Shown here in pieces: positions 9,049-17,987 of a DNA stretch of 64,000 bases. The DNA comes from Bacillus_BD sp963708895 (GTDB lineage: Bacteria; Bacillota; Bacilli; Bacillales; Cytobacillaceae), in NCBI GenBank assembly GCA_963708895.1, contig CAVPUE010000009.1, positions 62,001 to 126,000 on the forward strand, written 5' to 3'. Positions within the stretch are counted from its first letter, which is position 1; every line of letters begins with the position of its first letter. The position numbers were made by a program, and so were the translations under genes. The notes beneath the pieces are model-generated. The model made no database searches, was not told where the DNA came from, and saw only the letters and a program-made list of their open reading frames with translations.

Positions 9049-9495
9049 TTAAGCCTCTTTAACATGAACATTTAAAGTAGCTGTTACGTCTGGATATAGC
9101 TTCACTGGAACCTTTGTCACACCAAGTGAGCGAATCGCATCCTCTAATTCTATTTTACGTTTATCAACTTTAATGGAATGTTTCTTTTGTAACTCTTCAG
9201 CAATTTGCTTACTCGTAATCGAACCAAATAAACGTCCACCTTCACCAGATTTAGCGGTTAATTCAACAGTAATTTCATCGATTTTGGCCTTTAATTGTTT
9301 TGCTTCTGCCAATTCCTCAGCTGCCAACTTTTCTTCTTTCTTCTTTTGAGCATTTAGTGAGCTAACATTCGATGGATTTGCTTCGACAGCTAATCCTTGT
9401 TTAAGTAAAAAGTTATGTGCATAACCATCTGCTACATTCTTTACCTCACCTTTTTTACCTTTACCTTTAACGTCTTTTAAAAAGATTACTTTCAT
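9049..9495 (-). CDS. rplI: 50S ribosomal protein L9
   Basis: 148 residues, the normal length for bL9. The N-terminal domain with MKVIFLKDVKGKGKKGEV and GYAHNFLLKQGLA is followed by a long connecting helix rich in Lys/Glu/Ala (about 45-80) and a C-terminal RNA-binding domain with the GRLFGSITSKQIAE motif. It binds 23S rRNA at the base of the L1 stalk. Its start overlaps the gdpP stop by four bases (ATGA), so the two are translationally coupled. Confidence 0.98.
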   Translation of the reverse strand: MKVIFLKDVKGKGKKGEVKNVADGYAHNFLLKQGLAVEANPSNVSSLNAQKKKEEKLAAEELAEAKQLKAKIDEITVELTAKSGEGGRLFGSITSKQIAEELQKKHSIKVDKRKIELEDAIRSLGVTKVPVKLYPDVTATLNVHVKEA

Positions 9496-11465
9496 TCTTG
9501 TTTTCTCCCTTCCATATACTCTTCAATCGCCATAGCTAGCTGTTGCTCTGCCTCATCTACGGAGACTCCTGTTAATTGTGTCGCAGCATTGGTTAAATGG
9601 CCGCCACCACCAAGGATTTCCATAATAATTTGCACATTGATTTCTCCTAAAGAACGAGCACTAATCCCAATGACATTTTCAGATCGTCTTGAAATCACAA
9701 AAGAGGCTTTAATGCCCTCCATTGTTAACAACGTATCTGCTGCTTGTGCAATAAAGACCTGATGGTACGTTTCATTTTCATTGCCTTTTGCTATCGCAAG
9801 TCCATCATGAGCATAAGTGACATTTTCTATTAATTTTGCCCTTTGAATATACGTTTGTAAATCTTCTTTTAAAAACTTTTGTACAAGAACGGTATCTGCT
9901 CCACGTGAACGCAAATAGGAAGCGGCATCAAACGTTCTAGAACCAGTTCTCAGTGTAAAACTCTTCGTATCGACAATAATACCTGCTAAAAGAGCGGTTG
10001 CCTCTAACATCTCAATTTTTCCCTTTTTAGGCTGATATTCAAGAAGTTCCGTCACAAGTTCTGCAGTCGATGAAGCATAAGGCTCCATATAAACTAATAA
10101 TGGATGATTGATAAACTCCTCACCACGACGATGATGGTCAATAACGACGACATGATCAATTTTATCTAATAACCGCTCCTCAATGACCATAGACGGTTTA
10201 TGAGTATCGACAATAACAAGTAGAGAGTCATCTGTTGCGATTTCCATCGCTTGCTCAGGGGAGATAAATCGTGAAAATAATCCTTCATTTTTACGAATTT
10301 CATCCATTAATCGACTTACACCCATATCAATATCCTGTAAATCGACAACAATATAGCCCTCACGATCATTTGCCTGTACAACCTTCAAAATACCAATAGA
10401 GGCCCCAATTGCGTCCATATCAGGGCTCTTATGACCCATTATAAAGACCTTTTCACTTTCAATAACTAACTCCTTTAAAGCATGGGAAATGACCCTTGCA
10501 CGAACACGCGTCCTTTTTTCAACTGGATTACTTTTACCGCCAAAGAATTTGACTTTCCCATTTTGCTGCTTAATCGCTACCTGATCTCCACCTCTACCTA
10601 AAGCAAGATCCAAACTGGATTGGGCAAGGGCACCTAGCTCTGGCAATGAAGAGACTCCTGAGCCTACACCAATACTTAATGTAAGCGCAATATTCTGTTT
10701 CGCTGTTTCTTCGCGAACCTCATCTAAAATGATAAACTTTCCTTTTTCAAGTTCATGAAGAATCTGTTCATTGAATACAGCCACCAATCGATCAGATGAA
10801 ATACGTTTTAAAAATACTCCATTATCCTGTGCCCACTTATTTAAAATAGCGGTTACAGAGTTATTCAAATTACTTCTAGTGGCATCATCAATTCCTTGCG
10901 TGACATCATCGTAATTATCAAGATAGATAAGTGCAATAACCGTTCTTTCTTCTTCATAAAGCCTTTCCATCACTGCTTGTTCTGTAATATCTAGAAAATA
11001 GAGTAGTTTTTCCTCACGCCTAAGAATGACGCGAAATTTTCGATCATACATGGTGATTACTTCAGTCTCTACTTCTTGTTTAATGAGTGGCACGAGGGAC
11101 TCTGCCACATCATATAGGGATCGTCCAATCAATTTGTCCTCGGAAAAACAGGATGAAATAAATGGGTTAGCCCATTCAATATAATAATCATCATTAATCA
11201 ATATGATGCCAATTGGCATTTCCATTAGTGCTTCTTCTCCTACTTTCTTTACACGGTAGGACAAAGTAGCAATATACTCTTCTATCTCCCTTTTTTCCCT
11301 TTGACTAAATATAAAAATAAAAGTAAAAGGGATTGCAGCTAAAATAACCCCTACAATACTCAATATCCAATTATAGTAAGCCAATAGACCAAGAAGCACC
11401 ACTGTTATCCCCATTAATCCATATAAAAAGGAATAAATGGGTTTCTTTTTTAAATTTAAAGGCAT
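9492..11465 (-). CDS. gdpP: Cyclic-di-AMP phosphodiesterase GdpP
   Basis: 657 residues. Two N-terminal membrane helices (about 10-55), a PAS-like domain, a degenerate GGDEF domain, then DHH (GHKSPDMDAIGAS, and VVIDHHRRG) and DHHA1 (GGGGHLTNAATQ) domains. The enzyme hydrolyses c-di-AMP to pApA and so affects potassium handling and cell-wall stress. The GGDEF part lacks a clear GG[D/E]EF signature, as is typical of the family. It overlaps rplI and follows yybS by 29 bp in the same direction. Confidence 0.96.
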   Translation of the reverse strand: MPLNLKKKPIYSFLYGLMGITVVLLGLLAYYNWILSIVGVILAAIPFTFIFIFSQREKREIEEYIATLSYRVKKVGEEALMEMPIGIILINDDYYIEWANPFISSCFSEDKLIGRSLYDVAESLVPLIKQEVETEVITMYDRKFRVILRREEKLLYFLDITEQAVMERLYEEERTVIALIYLDNYDDVTQGIDDATRSNLNNSVTAILNKWAQDNGVFLKRISSDRLVAVFNEQILHELEKGKFIILDEVREETAKQNIALTLSIGVGSGVSSLPELGALAQSSLDLALGRGGDQVAIKQQNGKVKFFGGKSNPVEKRTRVRARVISHALKELVIESEKVFIMGHKSPDMDAIGASIGILKVVQANDREGYIVVDLQDIDMGVSRLMDEIRKNEGLFSRFISPEQAMEIATDDSLLVIVDTHKPSMVIEERLLDKIDHVVVIDHHRRGEEFINHPLLVYMEPYASSTAELVTELLEYQPKKGKIEMLEATALLAGIIVDTKSFTLRTGSRTFDAASYLRSRGADTVLVQKFLKEDLQTYIQRAKLIENVTYAHDGLAIAKGNENETYHQVFIAQAADTLLTMEGIKASFVISRRSENVIGISARSLGEINVQIIMEILGGGGHLTNAATQLTGVSVDEAEQQLAMAIEEYMEGRKQE

Positions 11466-11494
11466 GTTTTCAGCTCCTAAACAGTAGTGTTAAG

Positions 11495-12430
11495 CTAATG
11501 ATTTAGTTTTTTTCTTAAATCAAATCCTAGATCCATTATACCTAAAATCCAAACAATATAAAGGATCAGTGGCATAAGGAACATCGCAATCGTTACCAAA
11601 ATCGGGACTGCCTTCGACAAACTTTTTTGATAGGAAAAATACCAGATAAACGATAGCCCTTGTACGACTATTAATAATAATAGTATAAATAGAATATTTG
11701 ATAAAGCTAAATGAATATAGCTACCACTTTCAGGCTGAATAATAAGATTGACTAAAAGCGCAATCAGAAAATAATAAATCATGCTTTTTGGCAACTTAAA
11801 ATTTCTAAAATGCTCTCCTACCACTACTTTAATCCCAAATCGCTTTAGAATTGGATAGGATACCAACTGAATGATAAATACAATTGAAAATGACGTAATC
11901 ACAAAAATAGTCGGTGTAAGTATTTCAATCAAATCAATGGCTGCATATAACTTTTGAGCCATTGCCTCATTCGGTTCCTGGCTAAGACTCGTCACAATCT
12001 TAATATATTGATCAATACTTTCTCGTAATAACTGGATACTTTCCTTAATAATATCCATGTTTAAAAATACGATAGAGATCACATATTGTATCACTAAATT
12101 TATAAGAAAGGTGATTGATCCAGCAATAAAGGCAGCCTGCTTAGGCTTTTCATTCCGAATAAAATCACCGATTACGATTCCTGTCAAACCATAGGCAAGC
12201 GTTAATGGTAACGCCAATAAGGAACCAGCAATTAAAGATAAAAAAAGTGATGCGATTAAAAAAACAAATGATTCCTTGCGATTATTCCTTGCTGAAAACA
12301 TCATAAAGGGAAGCGCTAAGAAAAAGTTAACAACTGTACCGAGGACAGGTACATACACGGTCATTAATAACAGGATCGTAAAGGCAGCTAATAAAATCGC
12401 TCCCTCTGTAAGTCTATGTATATTTCGCAA
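11495..12430 (-). CDS. yybS: YybS-family multipass membrane protein (DUF2232)
   Basis: 311 residues with about eight hydrophobic segments (for example AILLAAFTILLLMTVYVPV, FFLALPFMMFSA, LIASLFLSLIAGSLLALP). This is the DUF2232 family always found ahead of gdpP-rplI in Bacillus. Biochemical function is not established; the fold resembles small-molecule or vitamin transporter membrane components. It is preceded by the rpsR terminator, so this transcript probably has its own promoter in the 12431-12576 gap. Confidence 0.88.
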   Translation of the reverse strand: MRNIHRLTEGAILLAAFTILLLMTVYVPVLGTVVNFFLALPFMMFSARNNRKESFVFLIASLFLSLIAGSLLALPLTLAYGLTGIVIGDFIRNEKPKQAAFIAGSITFLINLVIQYVISIVFLNMDIIKESIQLLRESIDQYIKIVTSLSQEPNEAMAQKLYAAIDLIEILTPTIFVITSFSIVFIIQLVSYPILKRFGIKVVVGEHFRNFKLPKSMIYYFLIALLVNLIIQPESGSYIHLALSNILFILLLLIVVQGLSFIWYFSYQKSLSKAVPILVTIAMFLMPLILYIVWILGIMDLGFDLRKKLNH

Positions 12431-12576
12431 TTTTACACTCCTTATGAAGGACTAAACGGTAATATATTTATTTTAACGATTAGTTAATCAAGGTTCAACT
12501 ATCTAGAAGATACTGCTTTAAAAAGAGTGTAAATTTAGTCGTCATTACTAAATTTTAACCTCCTTGATTTCCTCAT

Positions 12577-12612
12577 AAAAAAAGGACACCATAAACGAGT
12601 ATGATGTCCTTT
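12577..12612 (-). terminator. Terminator of rpsF-ssb-rpsR
   Basis: The minus strand reads AAAGGACATCATA, a loop, then the near-complement ending in seven T residues. It starts 8 bp after the rpsR stop. Confidence 0.88.
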
Positions 12613-12619
12613 TACTATA

Positions 12620-12862
12620 TTACTCTCCAGATACGTATGGAAGTAATGCCATTGTACGAGAGCGTTTAATTGCAATTGTTAATTTACGTTGATATTTAGC
12701 ACTTGTGCCAGTTACACGACGAGGTAAAATTTTACCACGTTCAGAAATAAACTTTTTCAATAAATCAACATCTTTGTAATCGATGTGAGTGATTCCGTTT
12801 GCTGTGAAATAACAAACTTTACGACGTTTTGCACGTCCGCCTCTGCGTCCACCCATTGCCAT
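12620..12862 (-). CDS. rpsR: 30S ribosomal protein S18
   Basis: 80 residues. The basic N-terminus GGRRGGRAKRRKVCYF and the body NGITHIDYKDVDLL and ILPRRVTGT are typical of bS18. The single Cys lies at about position 17. It binds with S6 to 16S rRNA on the platform. It is the last gene of the rpsF-ssb-rpsR operon and is followed by a strong terminator. The ATG at 12862 is used because AGGAGTG is spaced correctly; the ATG six bases later is an alternative. Confidence 0.98.
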   Translation of the reverse strand: MAMGGRRGGRAKRRKVCYFTANGITHIDYKDVDLLKKFISERGKILPRRVTGTSAKYQRKLTIAIKRSRTMALLPYVSGE

Positions 12863-12891
12863 TATACTTCACTCCTTTTCTTGATTATTTT

Positions 12892-13407
12892 TTAAAACGG
12901 CAGATCATCATCAGAGATATCTATTTGACCATCATTAGCAAATGGATCCTCATCTAAACGAGTACGGCCTTGATTATTCCGATTCGGCATTTGTTGTTGA
13001 TTCTGATCGTTATTCCCGTATGGGGAATTTTGAGGACCTCCGCCAAAGCCACCGCCACCGAAGTCATTTCTACCACCTGAATTGCTTCCTTTTGGTTCAA
13101 GAAATTGCACACTTTCAGCTACGACTTCTGTAACATAGACGCGTTTACCATCTTGTCCTTCATAATTACGTGTTTGAATACGACCATCAACACCTGCAAG
13201 ACTTCCCTTTTTCAAAAAGTTTGCGACATTTTCTGCCTGTTTACGCCAAACTACGCAATTAATAAAATCTGCTTCACGTTCACCTTGTTGATTTGCAAAT
13301 GTACGATTCACAGCCAACGTAAAGGTAGCCACGGCTACACCACTCGGCGTATAACGTAGTTCAGGGTCCTTTGTTAAACGACCAACCAAAATAACTCTAT
13401 TGATCAA
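12892..13407 (-). CDS. ssb: Single-stranded DNA-binding protein SsbA
   Basis: 171 residues from a TTG at 13407 (INRVILVGRLTKDPELRYT), with GGAGGAAGGAG upstream; the longer open frame to 13452 has no family similarity in its first residues. An OB-fold occupies about 1-105, then a Gly/Asn/Gln-rich linker, then the acidic tip DISDDDLPF that recruits partner proteins. It coats single-stranded DNA at the fork. Placement between rpsF and rpsR is the standard Bacillus arrangement. Confidence 0.97.
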   Translation of the reverse strand: MINRVILVGRLTKDPELRYTPSGVAVATFTLAVNRTFANQQGEREADFINCVVWRKQAENVANFLKKGSLAGVDGRIQTRNYEGQDGKRVYVTEVVAESVQFLEPKGSNSGGRNDFGGGGFGGGPQNSPYGNNDQNQQQMPNRNNQGRTRLDEDPFANDGQIDISDDDLPF

Positions 13408-13486
13408 CAGAATCAACTCCTTCCTCCAGATCCATGTTTTAACGGAAAACATGTAAAATCGAAAACATCTATAATGAAGTTAAATC

Positions 13487-13774
13487 TTATTTTTCATCTT
13501 TAACAGCGATTTGGCGAATGATATCTTCGCTGATTCTTGCTAAACGGTTAAATTCTTCAACTGCAGCTGGTTCAGCATTTACTTTGATTAGTTGATAGTA
13601 GCCATCACGGAAATCATTGATTTCGTAAGCTAAACGACGCTTACCCCAATCTTTTGATTCCACAACTTCCGCACCATTATCAGTTAGAATACCGTCAAAA
13701 CGCTCAACTAGCGCTTTTTTAGCTTCTTCTTCAATATTTGGGCGGATGATGTACATAATTTCGTACTTTCTCAT
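13487..13774 (-). CDS. rpsF: 30S ribosomal protein S6
   Basis: 95 residues from the ATG at 13774, which has a strong AAAGGAGGTG site; the longer frame to 13840 reads into the leader. MRKYEIMYIIRPNIEEE and WGKRRLAYEINDFRDGYY are characteristic of bS6. It forms a heterodimer with S18 on the 16S rRNA platform. First gene of the operon, with a recognisable promoter and an autoregulatory leader upstream. Confidence 0.98.
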   Translation of the reverse strand: MRKYEIMYIIRPNIEEEAKKALVERFDGILTDNGAEVVESKDWGKRRLAYEINDFRDGYYQLIKVNAEPAAVEEFNRLARISEDIIRQIAVKDEK

Positions 13775-13842
13775 CACGTTCACCTCCTTTTGGTCTAAAC
13801 GGCCCTTGTTACAGGGCAAGGAGCAATTTTCATTACTCACAA
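13775..13842 (-). ncRNA. Candidate S6:S18 autoregulatory mRNA leader
   Basis: Between the promoter and rpsF the minus strand folds as CCTTG, a loop, CAAGG, directly followed by GCCG. This resembles the conserved S6:S18-binding leader with its essential CCG, seen upstream of rpsF in many bacteria. The complex would bind it and repress translation. Boundaries are approximate. Confidence 0.5.
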
Positions 13843-13848
13843 GTTAAA

Positions 13849-13877
13849 ATTATACCATAGTTATTAAGCTTAATCAA
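13849..13877 (-). promoter_or_regulatory. Sigma-A promoter of rpsF-ssb-rpsR
   Basis: On the minus strand TTGATT (13872-13877) and an extended -10 TGGTATAAT (hexamer 13849-13854) are separated by exactly 17 bp. They lie 75 bp before the rpsF start. Confidence 0.8.
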
Positions 13878-13931
13878 TAATCCCACTAAAATAATTTCCT
13901 ATAATCATCTTATACATTCAAGAAAAGGACC

Positions 13932-15032
13932 TTATACATTAAAGCGGAAGTGCATAACATCTCCGTCTTTTACTACATATTCTTTTCCTTCTAGTCTTAC
14001 CTTACCAGCCTCACGTGCAGCTGTCATACTTCCATTTTCCAACAAATCATCATAGGAAACGGTTTCGGCACGAATAAAGCCTCTTTCAAAGTCTGTATGA
14101 ATAACTCCTGCACATTGTGGCGCTTTCATGCCATTACGGAATGTCCATGCACGAACTTCTTGAACACCTGCTGTAAAGTAAGTAGCTAGTCCAAGTAAAC
14201 TATATGCCTTACGAATTAATTGATCTAATCCTGATTCTTCAATTCCAAGCTCAGATAGGAACATCTCCTTTTCCTCTCCTTCAAGCTCAGCAACTTCAGA
14301 TTCAATACTTGCACAAATAACAATCACTTCTGCACCATCTTTTGCAGCATATTCCTTAACCGTTTGAACATATTGATTTCCGGAAGGATTTGCTACATCA
14401 TCTTCTCCAACGTTTGCTACATATAATACCGGTTTGATCGTAAGGAGATGAAGAGCTTTAGCAAACTTTTCTTCTTCCTCTGTAAATTCCACCGTTCTAG
14501 CTGATTTTTCGTCTTCAAATGCTTCTCTTAACTTTTGAAGAGCACTAAATTCAATAACGGCCTCTTTATCCTTTTGTTTGGCTAGTTTTTCAACACGGCC
14601 AATGCGCTTTTCGACAGATTCCATATCAGCAAGAATCAACTCTAGGTTAATCGTTTCGATATCATCAATCGGATCTACCTTACCTGCCACATGGGTAATA
14701 TTTTCATCTTCAAAACAACGAACAACCTGACATATCGCATCTACTTCACGAATATGGGATAGGAATTTATTTCCTAGTCCTTCTCCTTTACTGGCACCTT
14801 TTACAATTCCAGCAATATCTGTAAATTCAAAAGTAGTTGGAACTGTTTTTTTCGGTTGGACAAGTTCAGTTAATTTGTTTAACCTTGCATCAGGAACCTC
14901 AACCACTCCTACATTCGGGTCAATCGTACAAAATGGGTAGTTTGCAGACTCAGCACCTGCTTGTGTAATTGCATTAAATAAAGTAGACTTCCCTACGTTC
15001 GGCAAGCCCACAATCCCAGCTGTTAAAGCCAT
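13932..15032 (-). CDS. ychF: Redox-regulated ATPase / ribosome-binding GTPase-like YchF
   Basis: 366 residues from the ATG at 15032 (MALTAGIVGLPNVGKST), the normal family length; the extra 40 codons upstream are unrelated. The Walker A GLPNVGKST lies at about 8-16, and the G4-like motif is replaced by NVGEDD, as expected for this ATP-preferring Obg-family member. A helical insert at about 120-190 and a C-terminal TGS domain (CAGVIHTDFERGFIRAE) follow. It associates with ribosomes and has been linked to stress adaptation. Downstream of yyzM in the same direction. Confidence 0.97.
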   Translation of the reverse strand: MALTAGIVGLPNVGKSTLFNAITQAGAESANYPFCTIDPNVGVVEVPDARLNKLTELVQPKKTVPTTFEFTDIAGIVKGASKGEGLGNKFLSHIREVDAICQVVRCFEDENITHVAGKVDPIDDIETINLELILADMESVEKRIGRVEKLAKQKDKEAVIEFSALQKLREAFEDEKSARTVEFTEEEEKFAKALHLLTIKPVLYVANVGEDDVANPSGNQYVQTVKEYAAKDGAEVIVICASIESEVAELEGEEKEMFLSELGIEESGLDQLIRKAYSLLGLATYFTAGVQEVRAWTFRNGMKAPQCAGVIHTDFERGFIRAETVSYDDLLENGSMTAAREAGKVRLEGKEYVVKDGDVMHFRFNV

Positions 15033-15155
15033 CCTCTCACTCCTCAAATTAATGTATAATAAAAAAGTACTTATATAAAAATGAATATTATCTCTGCTCA
15101 GGTATGAATATAAACCACACATCATTATAGTTTTTTTACAATAAAAGAGCAAATA

Positions 15156-15353
15156 TCATTCTTCATGTTTCTCTAATATCTTTTTCATTTTACGAACAAA
15201 TTCCTTTCTTGGAATCAGAACACTATGTGAACAACCTTCACATTTAATCCGAATATCCATTCCAAGTCTAATAATTTTCCAGCGATTCGTTCCACATGGA
15301 TGAGCTTTTTTCATTTCAACGACATCATTTAGACCAAACTCTTTTTCTTCCAC
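15156..15353 (-). CDS. yyzM: DUF951 small protein YyzM
   Basis: 65 residues, basic. Conserved family pattern: a KKxHPCGxNxW motif (MKKAHPCGTNRWKI), then IRIKCEGCSHSVLIPR. Three cysteines, two of them in CEGC, suggest possible metal or nucleic-acid contacts, but no function is established. It stands directly upstream of ychF, the usual place in Bacillus. Divergent to yyaC. The 293 bp between this gene and yyaC hold no other gene that I can see. Confidence 0.85.
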   Translation of the reverse strand: MEEKEFGLNDVVEMKKAHPCGTNRWKIIRLGMDIRIKCEGCSHSVLIPRKEFVRKMKKILEKHEE

Positions 15354-15646
15354 TATCCAAATCCTCCTTTTAACGTAGTTCTACAAGAGATTTTATGGGT
15401 CATGCAGGTAGATGCATCAAGATGTGACGATCTCAAGCCTCAGCCTTTATTTTGTGTATTAAACATTGCCTGTGATATCTTCCTAATATTTATTTTGAAT
15501 TTAGTATAGCAGTTATGTATAGAAATTGAAAAAAAACCGTATAATGTAAGAACAACTAAAAAATGAATCCCATTCCTTCAAAAAACCTAAACCATTTGTG
15601 GCATTTTTTAATATTTTCAGCTTCTAAATAAATAGGGGTGAAGTGC

Positions 15647-16288
15647 TTGTTCAACTCAAAATATAGTTTATTTCATAATTTTATTAAAAATGAAGAGATA
15701 AGAATTCATCATCATGAGCAAGATGCTGAATTATTAATTGCACAGGCATTATTTTCACAAATGCCCTCTACATTAAGTAGAAGACCTATTGTATTTGTTT
15801 GCATTGGAACAGACCGGTCAACAGGAGACTCATTGGGACCATTAATAGGCACTTTACTCAAAGATAAAGAACCCCATTCCTTTCATATCTATGGATCATT
15901 AGATGACCCCATCCATGCTTTAAACTTAGCCGACAAAGTAGCACAAATCAAAAAAAACCATGTAAATCCTTTTATTATTGGCATTGATGCCTGTTTAGGA
16001 AGATTAAAAAGTGTTGGAATCATTCAAATAGGGGATGGACCTGTTAAACCAGGTTCCGGTGTAAATAAGGATCTTCCCGCTGTAGGCGATATTCATTTAA
16101 CAGGGATTGTGAATGTAAGTGGATTTATGGAGTATTTTGTACTACAGAATACAAGATTACATCTTGTTATGGAAATGGCAAAAACGATTGCCAATGGAAT
16201 TTACCAAGCGAGTATAGGCTACGAAACAAAACCTTCATTTTCGAGTTATAAACAAACACTAAATCAAGAAAGTGAAAATACCAATTAA
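15647..16288 (+). CDS. yyaC: Spore protease-like protein YyaC (DUF1256)
   Basis: About 213 residues. The family core VCIGTDRSTGDSLGPLIGTLL is clear, followed by IGIDACLGRL, PGSGVNKDLPAVGDIHLTGIVNVSG. It resembles the Gpr-type spore protease fold, and the gene belongs to sporulation regulons in Bacillus. The TTG at 15647 is chosen because GGGGTG is 6 nt upstream; a GTG at 15638 is the alternative. It is the only plus-strand gene left of oriC in this window. Exact substrate unknown. Confidence 0.88.
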   Translation: MFNSKYSLFHNFIKNEEIRIHHHEQDAELLIAQALFSQMPSTLSRRPIVFVCIGTDRSTGDSLGPLIGTLLKDKEPHSFHIYGSLDDPIHALNLADKVAQIKKNHVNPFIIGIDACLGRLKSVGIIQIGDGPVKPGSGVNKDLPAVGDIHLTGIVNVSGFMEYFVLQNTRLHLVMEMAKTIANGIYQASIGYETKPSFSSYKQTLNQESENTN

Positions 16289-16294
16289 TGAACT

Positions 16295-16323
16295 GCCGCT
16301 TTCTTATCTAGTAGAGAAAGCGG
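16295..16323. terminator. Possible bidirectional terminator between yyaC and the DUF554 gene
   Basis: A perfect 10-bp GC-rich stem (GCCGCTTTCT with its complement) and a 9-nt loop lie between two convergent genes. The T-run after it is weak on both strands. Confidence 0.5.
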
Positions 16324-16334
16324 CTCTTGCCATT

Positions 16335-17045
16335 TTAATTTACATAATAAAGCAAAGTGACGATTACTGCTGTAACAATAATCCCTGGAAGCAAATTGGC
16401 TACTCGAATCTTGGTTAAACCTAACATGTTTAATCCAATCGCTAAAATCATCACTCCACCTGTTGCCGTCATCTCGATAATGAACTGATCCATTAAAGCA
16501 GTAGGAACAATTTCATTGATTTTCGTTGCAAACAACGCAATAAGTCCTTGATAGAGAAAAACAGGTATCGCAGAAAAAATGACCCCTAATCCTAAAGATG
16601 TCGTTAATATGAGAGCTGTAAATCCATCAAGAATCCCTTTTGTATAAAGAATATCATGATTGCCACGTATTCCACTGTCCAATGCACCAAGAATGGCCAT
16701 AGCACCAATCACAAATATTAATGTAGCAGAGACAAAGCCTTGAGAGATACTTCCACTTGATTTAGATTTGGCTCCTAATTTCTTTTCTAACCAGAGACCA
16801 ATCCCATTTAATTTATCCTCTAAACCTAATAATTCTCCTAATATAGCACCGAATACAATACTCAAAATAACAATTAAGAAGTTCTGACTTTCAAAACCCA
16901 TTTGCAGCCCCATAACAATGACTGCTAGTCCAATTCCCTTCATAACGGTTTCCTTCGTTTTCTCAGGAATTCGACTAAGAACTCTTCCTAAAAAAGAGCC
17001 GATAATAATCAATACACTGTTGACAATTGTGCCTAATAAAACCAT
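16335..17045 (-). CDS. DUF554 multipass membrane protein (YdfK/YqgA-like)
   Basis: 236 residues with about seven hydrophobic helices and the family N-terminus LGTIVNSVLIIIGSFLG, then GLAVIVMGLQMGF and GAILGELLGLEDKLNGIG. The family is thought to be a transporter of unknown substrate. It stands between yyaC and spo0J, as in several Bacillus genomes, but has no demonstrated link to chromosome segregation. Intact frame. Confidence 0.85.
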   Translation of the reverse strand: MVLLGTIVNSVLIIIGSFLGRVLSRIPEKTKETVMKGIGLAVIVMGLQMGFESQNFLIVILSIVFGAILGELLGLEDKLNGIGLWLEKKLGAKSKSSGSISQGFVSATLIFVIGAMAILGALDSGIRGNHDILYTKGILDGFTALILTTSLGLGVIFSAIPVFLYQGLIALFATKINEIVPTALMDQFIIEMTATGGVMILAIGLNMLGLTKIRVANLLPGIIVTAVIVTLLYYVN

Positions 17046-17100
17046 AGATGTTCCACCTCAAGCCTATCTAATTACAACTAACATTTTAGCATCAGAAAGA

Positions 17101-17130
17101 AAATAAACCATCTCATTATTCGATGGTTTT
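17101..17130 (-). terminator. Terminator of soj-spo0J
   Basis: An 8-bp stem (AAACCATC with its complement) lies immediately after the spo0J stop. The minus-strand tail is TATTTTC. Confidence 0.6.
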
Positions 17131-17135
17131 ATTGT

Positions 17136-17987
17136 CTAATGGGTCTCTAATAATTCTAAAATACGATTTAAATCTTCTTGTGAGAAAAATTCAATTTCAA
17201 TTTTCCCCTTATCTTTACTCTTCGTTTGTTTTATATTTACAGTCGTACCAAACCGATCGCGAAGAGTTGATTCCTGTTCCTTAATAAATACATCTTTTTC
17301 TTGTACAGGTTTCTTTGTTTCACGTGGAACTGGCTCATTTAGATGTTGAATAAGCTGTTCTAATTGACGAACATTTAATCCTTCTTTGATGACCTTTTCA
17401 ACAACAGAAGGTAACGCATCCTTTTTACGAAGACCTAAAAGAGCTCGTCCATGCCCCATTGAAATTTTTCCATCAGATATTAGTTCTTGAATTTTAGCAG
17501 GTAGTGATAAAAGACGAACATGATTCGCAATATGTGGACGACTTTTTCCTAATCTTTTAGCCAATTCCTCTTGAGTTAATTTTAACTTTTCTAATAAAAG
17601 TTGGTAGGCAGAGGCTTCTTCAATAGGCGTTAAATCTTCCCTTTGTAGATTTTCTAATACCGCAAGCTCCATCATCTGCTGCTCATTCAATTCCCTAACC
17701 ACAACAGGTACTTTATCTAAATTGGCTTCTTTGGCAGCACGATATCGTCTTTCACCAACAACAATTTCATAACCTTTAATCGACTTTCTAACAATCAATG
17801 GCTGTAGTATTCCGTGTTCAATAATGGATAGTTTTAACTCTTCTATTGCCTCTGTATTAAAGATTTTCCGTGGTTGATATGGATTAGGTCGACACTCTGA
17901 AATTTTTATTTCCTGTATGACTTCTTCTTTTCCAATTTCTGCTTTGTTAAAAATTGCATCAAGTCCTTTACCAAGGCTTCTAGCCAC
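17136..17987 (-). CDS. spo0J: Chromosome-partitioning protein ParB (Spo0J)
   Basis: 283 residues. The N-terminal CTP-binding domain has PNPYQPRK and GERRYRAAKEA (the GxRRxxA CTPase box). A helix-turn-helix follows (LTQEELAKRLGKSRPHIANHVRLL), then a C-terminal dimerisation region. It binds parS, spreads, and loads the SMC complex; it also stimulates Soj ATPase. It overlaps soj by 8 bp. The gene contains a degenerate parS at 17316-17331. Confidence 0.97.
   Translation of the reverse strand: MARSLGKGLDAIFNKAEIGKEEVIQEIKISECRPNPYQPRKIFNTEAIEELKLSIIEHGILQPLIVRKSIKGYEIVVGERRYRAAKEANLDKVPVVVRELNEQQMMELAVLENLQREDLTPIEEASAYQLLLEKLKLTQEELAKRLGKSRPHIANHVRLLSLPAKIQELISDGKISMGHGRALLGLRKKDALPSVVEKVIKEGLNVRQLEQLIQHLNEPVPRETKKPVQEKDVFIKEQESTLRDRFGTTVNIKQTKSKDKGKIEIEFFSQEDLNRILELLETH
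17316..17331. other. Degenerate parS site inside spo0J
   Basis: TGTTTCACGTGGAACT differs from the parS consensus at two positions in its right half. A parS inside spo0J is also present in B. subtilis, which supports a functional site. Confidence 0.65.
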